A stretch of DNA of 64,000 nucleotides from Antarctobacter aquimaris (GTDB lineage: Bacteria; Pseudomonadota; Alphaproteobacteria; Rhodobacterales; Rhodobacteraceae), in the NCBI RefSeq assembly GCF_900184945.1, contig NZ_FXYF01000001.1:434001-498000 (forward strand), given 5' to 3'. The stretch's first letter is position 1, and every line of letters begins with the position of its first letter. Of this stretch, positions 46,848 to 56,300 are shown piece after piece. A program made the position numbers and the translations under genes. Under the pieces are notes generated by a model that saw only the letters and a program-made list of their open reading frames with translations, was not told the DNA's origin and searched no databases.

Positions 46848-47147
46848 ATGCAAAGTTTCAAGGCTTTCGCCGCTTTAGGTGCCACGCTATTTCTCTTTTC
46901 AGGCAATGCATTTGCGTCACCCAAGTTGATTGCATTTACAGGCAATGATGTGCCAGCGGCATCAAAGATGTGCGCCACATTTGAGGCGCACCGTGACGAC
47001 CAGCCAATTATATTGGCTCAGCAAATTTGCAGCGTGTGCTGGCAAAACTGCCGGGATAATTGCTACAACAGCACGACCTCAACTGTTCAGTATCAGACTT
47101 GTGTAAGCCAGTGCTATACCATAAGCTGTAGTAACTGCCAAAATTAA
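46848..47147 (+). CDS. Small cysteine-rich secreted protein, unknown
   Basis: A 99-residue protein with a signal peptide (ALGATLFLFSGNAFA) and nine cysteines, eight of them packed in the last 45 residues (CSVCWQNCRDNC, then CVSQCYTISCSNC). The spacing suggests disulfides or metal binding after export. Low GC marks it as recently acquired. It lies 60 bases right of the IS630 element. I recognise no family. Confidence 0.7.
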   Translation: MQSFKAFAALGATLFLFSGNAFASPKLIAFTGNDVPAASKMCATFEAHRDDQPIILAQQICSVCWQNCRDNCYNSTTSTVQYQTCVSQCYTISCSNCQN

Positions 47148-47163
47148 AACTGACTCGCCGACA

Positions 47164-48156
47164 CTATTGCGAAAATTCTACAAATTCCTTGTTGAAACTG
47201 AACGGCTCGGAGTGAAAAACTTTTCTCCGCGTCGTGTCTTCAAAGTCGTGATAAAAAACGCTCAATACTGCGTCAGGATCTCGTTGAATTAGGAATTCCC
47301 AATCCTCTGGAAGCAGCGCGTCAAAGGCAATATCTCTTGGCTCATTAGGCCGGAGCAATATGAAATCGCTCACGCCAGCCACATTTACATTGCTTGATAT
47401 CGTTCGTAGTTCCAAACCTGCCTGCGTTAGCGAGATCTCTCCATAGGTTCGAATTGGGACAGGTCGTTCTGATCGTGAAACGACCGATGCCCACACCGTC
47501 AGTGTCTGTTCGCCTGAGACCATCGGTTCGCTGAAGGCATTCTGCGGCAATATCAATAACTTGCTCTCATCATAGGATGAGAATGCCGCTTTCTTCCTGA
47601 CCTCGATATAGCTTGTACCCTCTGAGATCGTGACTTCGATACCTTCGTCTTCTGCGATCTCGTGCTCTCTCCCATTGAATATTAACGCGGCATCTCGTCC
47701 AAGCCACGATGGAGGAAGATTGTCGAAAACGACAATACCTCTTCCATTGACTGCCTTAGAAACAGTTGTAGCGTCGAGAATAAGAGTTAACTCCGCATCA
47801 ATCTCAGGTATATTATTTCGACTGCCAACGTACATGACAATTTGTAGCTTTGTAGATTCACTGTTTCGAATAAATAGCTCGTAAATACCTCCACCCGCCA
47901 CGACCACTACAAGCCCGACAATTGCACCTCCGAGGCGGACGTTTATGCCATACGGCTCCCCGGCAAGTTCTCCCGTGCTTGTAAGTATCCCAAAGCATGA
48001 CAAGGCTACAAAAACGCCTGAGATGATATACAAAACAAATATGACGGGGCCTTGGAAACCAAACTGAAGCACACCCGAAGCAAGTAATATAGTGAGCCCT
48101 GCGACTACTACGAGCAGCAAGGCGGATAGTGCCAAGATCAATTTGCTATGGTTCAT
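47164..48156 (-). CDS. Hypothetical membrane protein
   Basis: A 330-residue protein with three hydrophobic helices (residues about 5-28, 36-60, 75-95) and a large soluble C-terminal domain (about 100-330) predicted to be rich in beta-strands, e.g. EVTISEGTSYIEVRK. It is clearly lower in GC than the chromosome. It converges on the cysteine-rich gene with 16 bases between stops. No domain recognised; a surface or sensory role is only a guess. Confidence 0.65.
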   Translation of the reverse strand: MNHSKLILALSALLLVVVAGLTILLASGVLQFGFQGPVIFVLYIISGVFVALSCFGILTSTGELAGEPYGINVRLGGAIVGLVVVVAGGGIYELFIRNSESTKLQIVMYVGSRNNIPEIDAELTLILDATTVSKAVNGRGIVVFDNLPPSWLGRDAALIFNGREHEIAEDEGIEVTISEGTSYIEVRKKAAFSSYDESKLLILPQNAFSEPMVSGEQTLTVWASVVSRSERPVPIRTYGEISLTQAGLELRTISSNVNVAGVSDFILLRPNEPRDIAFDALLPEDWEFLIQRDPDAVLSVFYHDFEDTTRRKVFHSEPFSFNKEFVEFSQ

Positions 48157-48360
48157 ATTTAGCCTTCCTGCAAAAGAAGGAGGGGCGTCAGTTCAGCCCC
48201 CATGTTTGGAACGCTAGGTAGATTTACCACATGCGCACCATTGGTCCTACCCAGCACGACGAGATGATACATAGAAGTTCAGTCGCACGAGTATCACGGC
48301 TTTTGGATACGGCTCGAAGAACAATGATATCAAGGCCTTGTGCCGTGAAAATGGCGTGCG

Positions 48361-48900
48361 CTAAACACGCCGTACGGTCTTCACACTCACACGGAAGAGC
48401 TGCGCGATCTCAGACAGCCTGCGGCCTTCCTCGTCCCTCATGCGGCGAACCTCGTCGCGCTGAGCGGCTGAGAGGGCAGGCGGACGACCTCCGACCCTAC
48501 CGCGCTTCTTCGCGGCCTCCAGCCCCTCCTTGGTGCGCTCTGAGATACGCTCGCGCTCAAACTGAGCGATGGATGCGAAGACGTGGAAGATCAGACGGCC
48601 TGCGGGCGTGGTGGTGTCGATGTCCTCGGCCAGCGACCGAAACCCGCCACCGCGCTCTTTGATGGCCTCCACGATGTCGAGAAGGTCACGCAGCGAACGT
48701 GCAAGACGGTCGTACTTCGTCACAACGATCACGTCTCCTGGGCGGAGTTGATCGAGGAGCTGATCGAGCTGGGGGCGCTTCCTGGTCGAGCCGCTGATCT
48801 TGTCCGCAAAGACGCGCTCCGCGCCTGCTGCTTCCAGTGCGTCGGTCTGTGCATCGAGGAGCTGATCGTCTGTCGAGACGCGGGCATATCCGAAAATCAT
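48361..48900 (-). CDS. Serine recombinase (resolvase/invertase)
   Basis: A 179-residue small serine recombinase: catalytic serine in YARVSTDDQ, the KYDRLARSLRDLLDIV block, QFERERISERTKEGL and a C-terminal HTH (LSEIAQLFRVSVKTVRRV). The start at 48900 is chosen at the conserved MIFGYARVST N-terminus. Such enzymes resolve transposon cointegrates or invert DNA at nearby sites; a candidate site lies directly upstream (48921-49023). Confidence 0.9.
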   Translation of the reverse strand: MIFGYARVSTDDQLLDAQTDALEAAGAERVFADKISGSTRKRPQLDQLLDQLRPGDVIVVTKYDRLARSLRDLLDIVEAIKERGGGFRSLAEDIDTTTPAGRLIFHVFASIAQFERERISERTKEGLEAAKKRGRVGGRPPALSAAQRDEVRRMRDEEGRRLSEIAQLFRVSVKTVRRV

Positions 48901-48920
48901 GGACCAATGGTGCCATAAAC

Positions 48921-49023
48921 GTCCCAAAACTCAAAAGATTTTGTCACGGGGGTTTTGTCCCGCTCAAGCCGTTGGTTTCGCGTGGGGTACGGCATGGGGA
49001 CAAAAACGACCGTTTGTGTCCCC
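48921..49023. promoter_or_regulatory. Candidate resolvase recombination (res) region
   Basis: Directly upstream of the resolvase gene. The right part is a 28-bp dyad, GGGGACA...TGTGTCCCC (48996-49023), the length of a resolvase crossover subsite. Left of it are related pieces GTCCCAAAAC, TTTTGTCAC and GGTTTTGTCCC (48921-48961) that could be accessory subsites. Confidence 0.45.
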
Positions 49024-49157
49024 GGGAGCCGGCCTCTTCACCAGTCCGGAGACAGGCAATTTTCCGCTTACCCGTCAGAGCCTGACGTCGCCGTCGCATA
49101 AATAGCTTTGCAGGCAAGAGCCCTGCTTAAAAGCAACAACAAGAAGGAGGCAAGACA

Positions 49158-49226
49158 ATGGTAACGTTAGTTTATTTTGCAATGGCAGCGCTGTATATCG
49201 CACTCGCATTTCATCACATGCTGTAA
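49158..49226 (+). CDS. 22-residue membrane micropeptide
   Basis: A 23-codon frame (ATG to TAA) preceded by an ideal ribosome site, AAGAAGGAGGCAAGACA, and followed by a rho-independent terminator three bases after the stop. The peptide is hydrophobic (MVTLVYFAMAALYIALAF then two histidines, MetLeu), a single membrane helix. It is far below normal ORF length cut-offs. Strong initiation plus its own terminator argue that it is expressed. Function unknown; a type I toxin or small membrane regulator are possibilities. Confidence 0.65.
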   Translation: MVTLVYFAMAALYIALAFHHML

Positions 49227-49229
49227 CTG

Positions 49230-49257
49230 AAAAAGCCGCTCACAGAGCGGCTTTTTT
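49230..49257 (+). terminator. Rho-independent terminator
   Basis: Stem AAAAGCCGCT pairs with AGCGGCTTTT around CACAG, followed by further T residues. It ends the micropeptide transcript. Confidence 0.9.
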
Positions 49258-49449
49258 AATTTCGGGCCGCACTGCCGGGCCGTGGTGTTTCGTGCCAGGA
49301 TACCGGGGCAAGGGGAAAGATGCCGTAACGCGAGGCGACGGAGGACACCGCTTTGACAGGGACGACGATCCGCAAGAACTTTTCCTGCACTCAGGAGGGC
49401 GATGCCCTGCTCACCTGGCTGAGGGTGGGCGGGGCCGAACCTGCTGGCG

Positions 49450-50493
49450 ATGGTTCTGTTCGAGAAGTTCGGGCAGCATCAGCCCCTGAACCGTCAGGCC
49501 GAGCGCTACGCGAAGGAAGGCGTCGATCTCAGCCTCTCGACGCTGGCCGACCAGGTCGGGGCCTGCACCGCAGCCTTGGCGCCGATCCACGCCCTGATCC
49601 GCAACCATGTCCTCGATGGCAACCGCCTGCATGCTGACGACACCACGGTTCCCCTCCTGGCGAAGGGAGGGACGCAGACGGCCCGGCTCTGGACCTATGT
49701 CAGAGATGACCGGCCCTTTGGTGGCGGGGTGCCCCCAGCCGCGCTGTTCCACTTCTCGCGCGACCGCGGCATGGCCAATCCCAACCGGCATCTCGCCGGT
49801 TGGCAGGGCATTCTGCAAGCCGATGCCTATGGGGGCTACAACGACCTCTACCGGGCCGACCGCAATCCCGGGCCGGTCGAGGCTGCGCTCTGCTGGAGCC
49901 ATGCCCGCCGGAAGTTCTTCGAACTCGCCGACATCAGGGAGAAGGCTCGCAAGCGGAAGCCGGCCCATGAAATCTCCCCCGTCGCGCTGGAGGCCGTGAC
50001 GCGGATCGATGCGATCTTCGATGTCGAACGCGAGATCAACGGCCTAGACGCCGTCGCGCGGCTCGAAGCACGGCAGCGCCTCGTGCGGCCACTGGTCGGC
50101 AAACTTCACGACTGGATGCGCGCCGAACAGGGCACGATGTCGAGGCACAACTCCGTCGCCAAGGCGATAGCCTACATGTTCAAGGCCGATCGCTGGAACG
50201 CGTTCACGCGCTTCCTCGAAGATGGCCGGATCTGCCTGACGAACAACGCGGCCGAACGGGCCCTGCGCGGTGTCGCCCTCGGCCGGAAGTCATGGCTCTT
50301 CGCTGGCTCCGAGCGCGGCGGCGATCGCGCCGCCTTCATGTATTCGCTGATCGTCACGGCTAAGATGAACGACATCGATCCCCAGGGCTGGCTCGCCGAT
50401 GTCCTCGCCCGGCTGCCGGAAATGACCGCCTCCCAGGTGCCGACCCTGCTCCCGTGGAACTGGAAGCCCTTGGAAGTCCGCCAAGCCGCCTGA
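49450..50493 (+). pseudogene. IS66-family transposase, 5'-truncated
   Basis: A 347-residue frame matching the C-terminal two-thirds of an IS66 transposase: FGQHQPLNRQAERYAKEGVD, LHADDTTVPLL, ADAYGGYNDLY, CWSHARRKFFEL and the closing SLIVTAKMNDIDPQGWL. IS66 TnpC is normally near 520 residues. The family block GPNLLAMVLFEKF continues upstream for six residues, then hits an in-frame TGA (around 49424), so the N-terminal zinc-finger part is gone. Accessory genes tnpA and tnpB are absent. Confidence 0.88.
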
Positions 50494-50509
50494 CTACGGC
50501 CTTCGCCGG

Positions 50510-50710
50510 ATGCTTACCGAGATCCTGATCTTCCGGCTGGAAGAGGAAGCGACCTGGACGCTCGAGGTCGTCGATGAAGACAACACGTCCCACGTCTGGG
50601 ACGAAACCTTCGCGTCCGACTTTGCTGCTCTCGTCGAAGCGCAGAAAGCGATCCGCACGCTCGGCGCCCGCGCATTCATCGCGGGGGACAAAGGGCCAAC
50701 CCTCCCCTGA
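50510..50710 (+). CDS. Small hypothetical protein, possibly linked to the IS66 element
   Basis: A 66-residue acidic protein (FRLEEEATWTLEVVDEDNTSHVWDETF) starting 16 bases after the IS66 transposase stop. Composition is protein-like but the ribosome site is weak. I do not recognise the family; it may be IS cargo or a remnant. Confidence 0.45.
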   Translation: MLTEILIFRLEEEATWTLEVVDEDNTSHVWDETFASDFAALVEAQKAIRTLGARAFIAGDKGPTLP

Positions 50711-50797
50711 CATGCCGTCCCTTTCCTTCTCTAACCCGTCCTCTTCGCTTCTCCCAAAAATAGTCCCATAACCTTTTTTGTGGGTCCATCCGGCGGC

Positions 50798-50932
50798 TTC
50801 CGAAAAACCCTCGTTTTTCGGAAGCTGTGGACCTTCTGCCCCCAACCTTCCGAAAACAGGCCTGTGAGTTTCCGAAAACTGTTTCTTGTAATATAACCTC
50901 CGAAAAGGTATGGTGTATATGAGTTTTCGGAA
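50798..50932. repeat. Six TTCCGAAAA repeats in both orientations
   Basis: TTCCGAAAA at 50798, 50848 and 50870, a one-mismatch copy at 50898, and its reverse complement TTTTCGGAA at 50815 and 50924. The first pair forms an inverted repeat of 26 bp, the last a 35-bp one. The array lies 80 bases upstream of the antitoxin-toxin-resolvase-WGR operon and may be the res site of that resolvase or a replication/regulatory iteron set. Confidence 0.7.
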
Positions 50933-50950
50933 TAAGCAGCGTGCGCTGTG

Positions 50951-50964
50951 ACAACAAATGTTGT
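50951..50964. promoter_or_regulatory. Palindrome before the toxin-antitoxin operon
   Basis: ACAACA-AA-TGTTGT, 49 bases upstream of the antitoxin start. Ribbon-helix-helix antitoxins commonly bind such a palindrome to repress their own operon. Confidence 0.55.
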
Positions 50965-51013
50965 AATGTGTGTATGTGGGTGTATGATATATGCTGAGGA
51001 AAGGAGGTCGATC

Positions 51014-51286
51014 ATGCCGCGATTGTCGATCGACATTACCGAGCAGCAACATCAGCAGCTCAAGATCAGCGCTGCGCTAACTGGCCAGAGCATCAAGGAT
51101 TATGTGCTCAGCCGTGCGTTCCGCGCGCCGCAGGAAAACGATACGCTCAGCGAAGAGCAGGCCTTGCTTGCGCTACATGACTTCCTGGAGCAGCGACTCC
51201 AGCAGGTTCGCAGCGGTGAAACCGTCAGCGCCAGTTCTGCCGACATCAAAGCCCGCGCCCGTGCGCTTCGTTACGGAGGGGCATGA
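51014..51286 (+). CDS. ParD-like ribbon-helix-helix antitoxin
   Basis: A 90-residue protein with an N-terminal ribbon-helix-helix (MPRLSIDITEQQHQQLKISA) and a flexible C-terminal tail that would wrap the toxin. The ATG at 51014 has a strong AAAGGAGGTCG site; an upstream in-frame start at 50948 would place operator sequence inside the gene. It overlaps the toxin gene by four bases, the usual antitoxin-first order. Confidence 0.82.
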   Translation: MPRLSIDITEQQHQQLKISAALTGQSIKDYVLSRAFRAPQENDTLSEEQALLALHDFLEQRLQQVRSGETVSASSADIKARARALRYGGA

Positions 51287-51597
51287 GCGTCTCTTACAGA
51301 TTTACGCGCGATGCCATCGAGGATCTTCTCTCGATCTGGCTCTATGGTGATGAACGCTGGGGGGAGGATCAGGCCGACCGCTACCAGGATGAATTGCATG
51401 CCGCTTGTCAGCGCATCGCCGATGGCGAAGCCGTCACCTCGGTGGTCGAGGGCAAGCCGGACGTGCGCTACCTCCATTGTGGGCGGCATTTCATTTTCTA
51501 CGTGCCGTCCAGGTCCGAGGTGGTGGTCATCGCCGTGCTGCATGAGCGCATGGACCTGCCTGCCCGTCTGGCGAAGCGCCTGAAAGGGGGAGCCTAG
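51283..51597 (+). CDS. ParE/RelE-superfamily toxin
   Basis: A 104-residue toxin: YRFTRDAIEDLLSIWLYGDERWGEDQADRYQDEL, then RYLHCGRHFIFYVPS and VVVIAVLHERMDLPARL match ParE toxins, which act on DNA gyrase. It is coupled to its antitoxin by a four-base overlap, and its stop abuts the resolvase gene start, so the pair travels with the resolvase. Confidence 0.85.
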   Translation: MSVSYRFTRDAIEDLLSIWLYGDERWGEDQADRYQDELHAACQRIADGEAVTSVVEGKPDVRYLHCGRHFIFYVPSRSEVVVIAVLHERMDLPARLAKRLKGGA

Positions 51598-52176
51598 ATG
51601 CTTGTCGGATATGCCCGCGTCTCTACCCAGGATCAGAGCCCTGCCCTGCAGCGTGATGCGCTTGCCGCTGCGGGCTGCGACAAGATCTTCGAGGAGAAAG
51701 CCTCGGGTGCGCAGCGTGATCGCCCGCAGCTCATGGCGGCACTCGACTACATGCGCCAGGGCGACACGCTGGTCGTCTGGAAGCTCGACCGCCTGGCGCG
51801 CTCGCTCAAGCAGCTGATCGAGACGGTCGAGATGCTGGAAGAAAGCGGCATCGGGTTTCGTTCGCTCACCGAGGCGATCGACACGACGACCAGCGGCGGC
51901 AAGCTGGTGTTTCACATCTTCGCAGCCCTGGCCGAGTTCGAGCGCGGCATCATACGAGAGCGCACTACGGCGGGGCTGTCCGCCGCGCGCGCCCGTGGCC
52001 GCATCGGCGGCAGGCCCCCTGCCCTCGCTGCCGCCGACCTGGCGCAGGCCAAGGCGCTGTTGGCGAATTCCGAGATTACCGTCAAACAGGTTGCGGCGCG
52101 CATGGGCGTGAGCGTCTCTACACTCTACAAGCACTTGCCCGCCGCGCGCAGCATCACCAAGGGAGAGCCCCAATGA
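51598..52176 (+). CDS. Serine recombinase (resolvase), second copy
   Basis: A 192-residue small serine recombinase with catalytic YARVSTQDQ, KLDRLARSLKQLIETV, EFERGIIRERT and a C-terminal HTH (VKQVAARMGVSVSTLYKHL). It differs markedly from the resolvase at 48361 and is about 13 residues longer. The start codon directly follows the toxin stop. The array at 50798-50932 is its nearest candidate target. Confidence 0.9.
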   Translation: MLVGYARVSTQDQSPALQRDALAAAGCDKIFEEKASGAQRDRPQLMAALDYMRQGDTLVVWKLDRLARSLKQLIETVEMLEESGIGFRSLTEAIDTTTSGGKLVFHIFAALAEFERGIIRERTTAGLSAARARGRIGGRPPALAAADLAQAKALLANSEITVKQVAARMGVSVSTLYKHLPAARSITKGEPQ

Positions 52177-52397
52177 GCATCCTTACCCTCACCCGCATTG
52201 ACGAAACCGCCAATATGCGCCGCTTTTACCGGATCTCGGTGCAGCCAGGTTTGTTTGGTGATGCCGCCCTGGTGCGGGAATGGGGCCGCATCGGCAGGGC
52301 TGGCCAGATGAAGACCGACTGGTTCGAGACTGAGGCTGATGCCAAAGACGCCCGCTTTACCCTGCACATGAAAAAAGCCAAGCGGGGGTATGAGTAG
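52173..52397 (+). CDS. WGR-domain protein
   Basis: A 74-residue protein consisting of a WGR domain (FYRISVQPGLFGDAALVREWGRIG, then FETEADAKDA), the nucleic-acid-associated domain of PARPs and MolR. Stand-alone short WGR proteins are common on plasmids. It overlaps the resolvase gene by four bases and ends the cassette. Confidence 0.82.
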   Translation: MSILTLTRIDETANMRRFYRISVQPGLFGDAALVREWGRIGRAGQMKTDWFETEADAKDARFTLHMKKAKRGYE

Positions 52398-52466
52398 GTT
52401 TGACGGGCATTACCGATCAGGTCACAACCCCTTAGGCAAGCATTTCAGTGAGTACCGTGATAGCGG

Positions 52467-53315
52467 ATGGCAATTGTTTCCCTGACATCTGTTCCCCCTC
52501 GTTTTCAGGGGCTCGCTCCCGTCCTTGAAAGTCTGCTTGCCCAGACCGTGCCCATTGCGGAAATCCGCCTTTACATCCCGAAGACCTATCGTCGTTTTCC
52601 CGACTGGTCAGGCCCGCTTCCTGCTGTCCCTCAAGGGGTGAACGTCATCACCGTGGCTGATGATCTGGGGCCGGCATCCAAGGTTCTGCATGCTGCCCGA
52701 GATCTTTCCGGGAGGAACGTTCCGATCCTGTTTTGCGACGACGACCGTATCTATCCGCGAAACTGGGCCAGCGGCCTGCTGAAAACGCATGCGGCACGCC
52801 CTGAAGAGTGTGTCGCGGTGATCGGCCGCCATTTGTCCGATGTCTTGCCGGGAACCGTCGCCCTACGCAGCAAACACCGGGCGAAGGTCGGAAAGCAATA
52901 TTTCGATCCCTGCTATCGCTATCAGCGTTTGCTTCAGCAATGGCGCGAACAGAGACTGCGCACCCAAGGCGAAAAGCCGGCGCGCCGGCTTGTTGCCCGT
53001 TCGGGATATATCGATTTGCTGCAAGGCTACGCCGGAGCCCTCATGCTCCCGCACTTCGTGGACGAGGCCTTCTTTGATATCCCCGATGACATCTGGATGG
53101 TTGATGATATCTGGCTGTCCGGCCATCTGGCGCGCCGTGGCATCCCGATCTGGCTGCCAGCGCGCCAGGAAATCTGCAAGCGCGCGTCCAACGACGGCGT
53201 GCATGCGCTGCGGGAGTGCGTGTTCGACGGAGCCGATCGAGATGGCTCCAACGTGAGAGCCATCTCGTATTTTCAGGACACCTATGGCGTCTGGCGTCAA
53301 AGGATGTCCACATAG
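52467..53315 (+). CDS. Glycosyltransferase-like protein
   Basis: A 282-residue protein with a GT-A type N-terminus (VSLTSVPPRFQGLAPVLESLLAQTVP) and an acidic FCDDDRIYP motif resembling the DxD of nucleotide-sugar transferases; the closing part has VDDIWLSGHLARRGIPIWLP. It probably transfers a sugar to a cell-surface glycan. No neighbouring polysaccharide genes exist, so it may be lone cargo. Its end overlaps the convergent giant protease gene by 19 bases. Confidence 0.7.
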   Translation: MAIVSLTSVPPRFQGLAPVLESLLAQTVPIAEIRLYIPKTYRRFPDWSGPLPAVPQGVNVITVADDLGPASKVLHAARDLSGRNVPILFCDDDRIYPRNWASGLLKTHAARPEECVAVIGRHLSDVLPGTVALRSKHRAKVGKQYFDPCYRYQRLLQQWREQRLRTQGEKPARRLVARSGYIDLLQGYAGALMLPHFVDEAFFDIPDDIWMVDDIWLSGHLARRGIPIWLPARQEICKRASNDGVHALRECVFDGADRDGSNVRAISYFQDTYGVWRQRMST

Positions 53316-56300
53316 AGGACGACATCATCGAAGTCGTCGTCGCTGCCATTCTTGCTGCCAATCGTGTTCAGATACTCCAGCACGTGCCCCGGCAGAGCAC
53401 TGTTGCCCTGCGACGGGCTGCGCAGCAGGTCCTCGAACCCGATGCGCAGCGCACCCTCTCCGTCGTTCGAAACGCCGGACAGCACATGCTGCATGCCATC
53501 CGGGTTCAAGGAAGCGTCGTGCGAGAAAAAGACGTTGAGGCCGTCAAGGACCGCGCCCTGGCTCGCCAGATCGAAGCCCCCTGCCCCATCGCTCACGAAC
53601 TCGAAATCATCTGCGGTGAATTCAGCCGGATCGATGCGATCAGCCCCATCCTGCACCAGGAAGAAACCGATATCGTTGTCAGGATCGCTGACCGTGATAC
53701 CGATCGGTCCTGAGACGGTCTTGGCATTGGCCGCCAGGATCGTGACATTGACCAACTGTCCGGTTGGGTCGATCTCATAGTAGCCCACCGTGTTGTCGAA
53801 GCCGGCACGCGCGTTGGCTTCGAATGTCACCGACATGTCGGTGACATTGTGACCGTTCAGGAACTCAGCGTTCACGATGCCATTGATGTCGCTGCTGCTG
53901 ACCGCTTGCTTGTTGCGCAGCGAGGCGAGGAAGTTTTCGAACGTCACCTGCGTGCCGGTTTCAAGGCGGGCAGCCATGAAGTCGCCGCCTGTGAAGTCCC
54001 CTTCGAGCGTGAAGGATCCGTCCGAATTCCCGTCACCATCCCCGTCGATATCCAGGATCGCTGAGCCAAGCCTAACGTTGATGGCGTCGCGCGTCAGTTG
54101 AACTCCTTCAAAGAACATCCGGTCATTGAGGCCGAAATCCCGAACCCTGTCCCCGAAGAAGTTGTTAAGCGTGTCACGCAGAGTATCGCGCCCCGCACCA
54201 AGCGTGATCGTGTCGGCACCTGGGCCGCCGGAGACTGTATCATTGCCTTCCAGCGCGTCGATCATATCATCAAAGGATGTACCGACAAGCACATCCGCAT
54301 TCGCCGTTCCCTCAATCGGGCCTGATGGCGTTTGTTCGTCATCAACAATCGTAAAGGTGGTGGTCGGAAGGTTCAGGGTCGCGCTTCCGGACACACTGGC
54401 AAAAGAAATACTGAACGTTTCGTCACCTTCAAAAATTGTGTCGGCGGCGATATCAAGCGTGATGGAAGCCGTGCTTTCGCCCAAGGCAAAGGTCACTTGG
54501 CCAGACGGAAGGCCGCCGACGAAGTCAGCCGCATCGACACTGGACGTTCCGGTCGCTGCCACTGACCAGCTGATGACTTCTTCCGAGCTTAGATCACCTG
54601 ACCTGTCGAGCGTGAGCGTCACCGAATTCGTGCCGCCAGAATTTCCCTCCGTGATCCTGGTGTCATCGGCAACCAGTGCCAACGAAACTGCACTGTCATC
54701 ATCTTCGATTCCAACGGCGACGGTTTGCGTCGTGGAATTGTCCGCGAAGGTCACGCCTGCATCGATTGAGAGGTCGACAAAGAAGCCTTCGAACCCTTCG
54801 ATTGTACCATCATCCAGAATGTCGAAAGAAATGGTCTTTTGTGTTTCGCCGGCAGCGAATATCACGCTGCCCGCTGACACGGGTGTGTAATCAGCGCCAC
54901 TTGTCGCCGAGCCATCCCGAGTAGCGAAAGTCATCCCGACCGGACCGGCGGCGGCGGTGGACAGCGAAACTGTGAATTCCGCCTTGAGCGTCCCGGCAGA
55001 CGACTCTGAGATCGTTACAGAGTTCTGATCGATCGTTGCTACAGGAACTTCGGAGAGGCTGGCCGTCTCGATGCGCGTATCCGAGAATTGGATGTATTCC
55101 ACATTCAAGAATGTATGACCGTTTCCAACCACGACCACATTTCCAACCTTCGACACGCCACCCGCTGTGGTCTGATCGACCGCAAAGATCGCGGTATCGA
55201 TACCGTCTCCACCGTCGATCACGGTTTGGCCGCCATTCACTATGAACGTGTCATCTCCGGCTTTACCTTCAATCGAATGACTTCCGGAATTGATCGTAAT
55301 CGTATTGTCGAGACCGTTGGCGAAAACCGACTCCTTTTGGCCGATCAGGATGTAATCGTCCTGGTTCACAGCCAGCGCGACCGTGTCCACGGTCCCGTCA
55401 TTTGTCGCTTGACGCAATTCGGTCTGGCCCGTCGTAATCTTGGTCTTGATTGTCGCTGTGGGCGTGCCATCGTTAAAGACCAGATCAAACGTGACGATAT
55501 TCTCAGCGTCTATCGAAACTTCAAGCCCTTGCAGTGTGCCCTCGAACGTAAGCCCCAGCGGACTGTCCACCAGTTGGTTAGGGGCGATCGTATCGACGAC
55601 GTTGCCATCCAGCTTGACGTCAATGCGATCGATTTTGGATTTGTCGAACCCCGAAACAGAGAAGGCGTCCGTCAAATCGGACGGATTGACAAGAAGAACC
55701 GCATTTCCGCTGTCGATGGTGTTGAGGCTGTTCAGGTCGGCCCCGCTTCCGATACCGAACGCGCGGACATCAACGATGGCCTGGTCGGGCCCCTCGTTCA
55801 CGACTTGGAGGCTATCGCTTGCGCCACCACCGAACCCATCCGACAAGAAGTAGGCGATGTTGGTGGCTGCGGTCACGTTCTGTAGAGATTCAAACCAGTT
55901 CTCGGCAGTAATCAATGCCGGTCCGAAATTCGTTCCGCCACCAGCAACGAGGCCATTCACGGCAGCGATCGCGCCCTGTGCATCGAGATTCGCGAAGAGC
56001 CGTGCTGAACTGTCAAAATCCACGACCGCAAACTGGCTTCTGTCCGCAACACCCTGATCGATCAATGACTGTGTCAGTGCTGCATAGGCCGCTTTCGTCT
56101 CGGCAATATTGCCTCCGCTCATCGATCCCGAGGAGTCGACGATGTAGACAAAATTATAGAGGATGTTCTCTTCGGCACCGATCATGAGCGTGTATTCCAC
56201 ATCGCCGTCGAACATGAATGCCGGGATCTCGACGGACAAGGACCCGATAAGATCATCGTTCACATCCTTCACGTCCTGGCCGACGTTCAGAAGCTCACCG

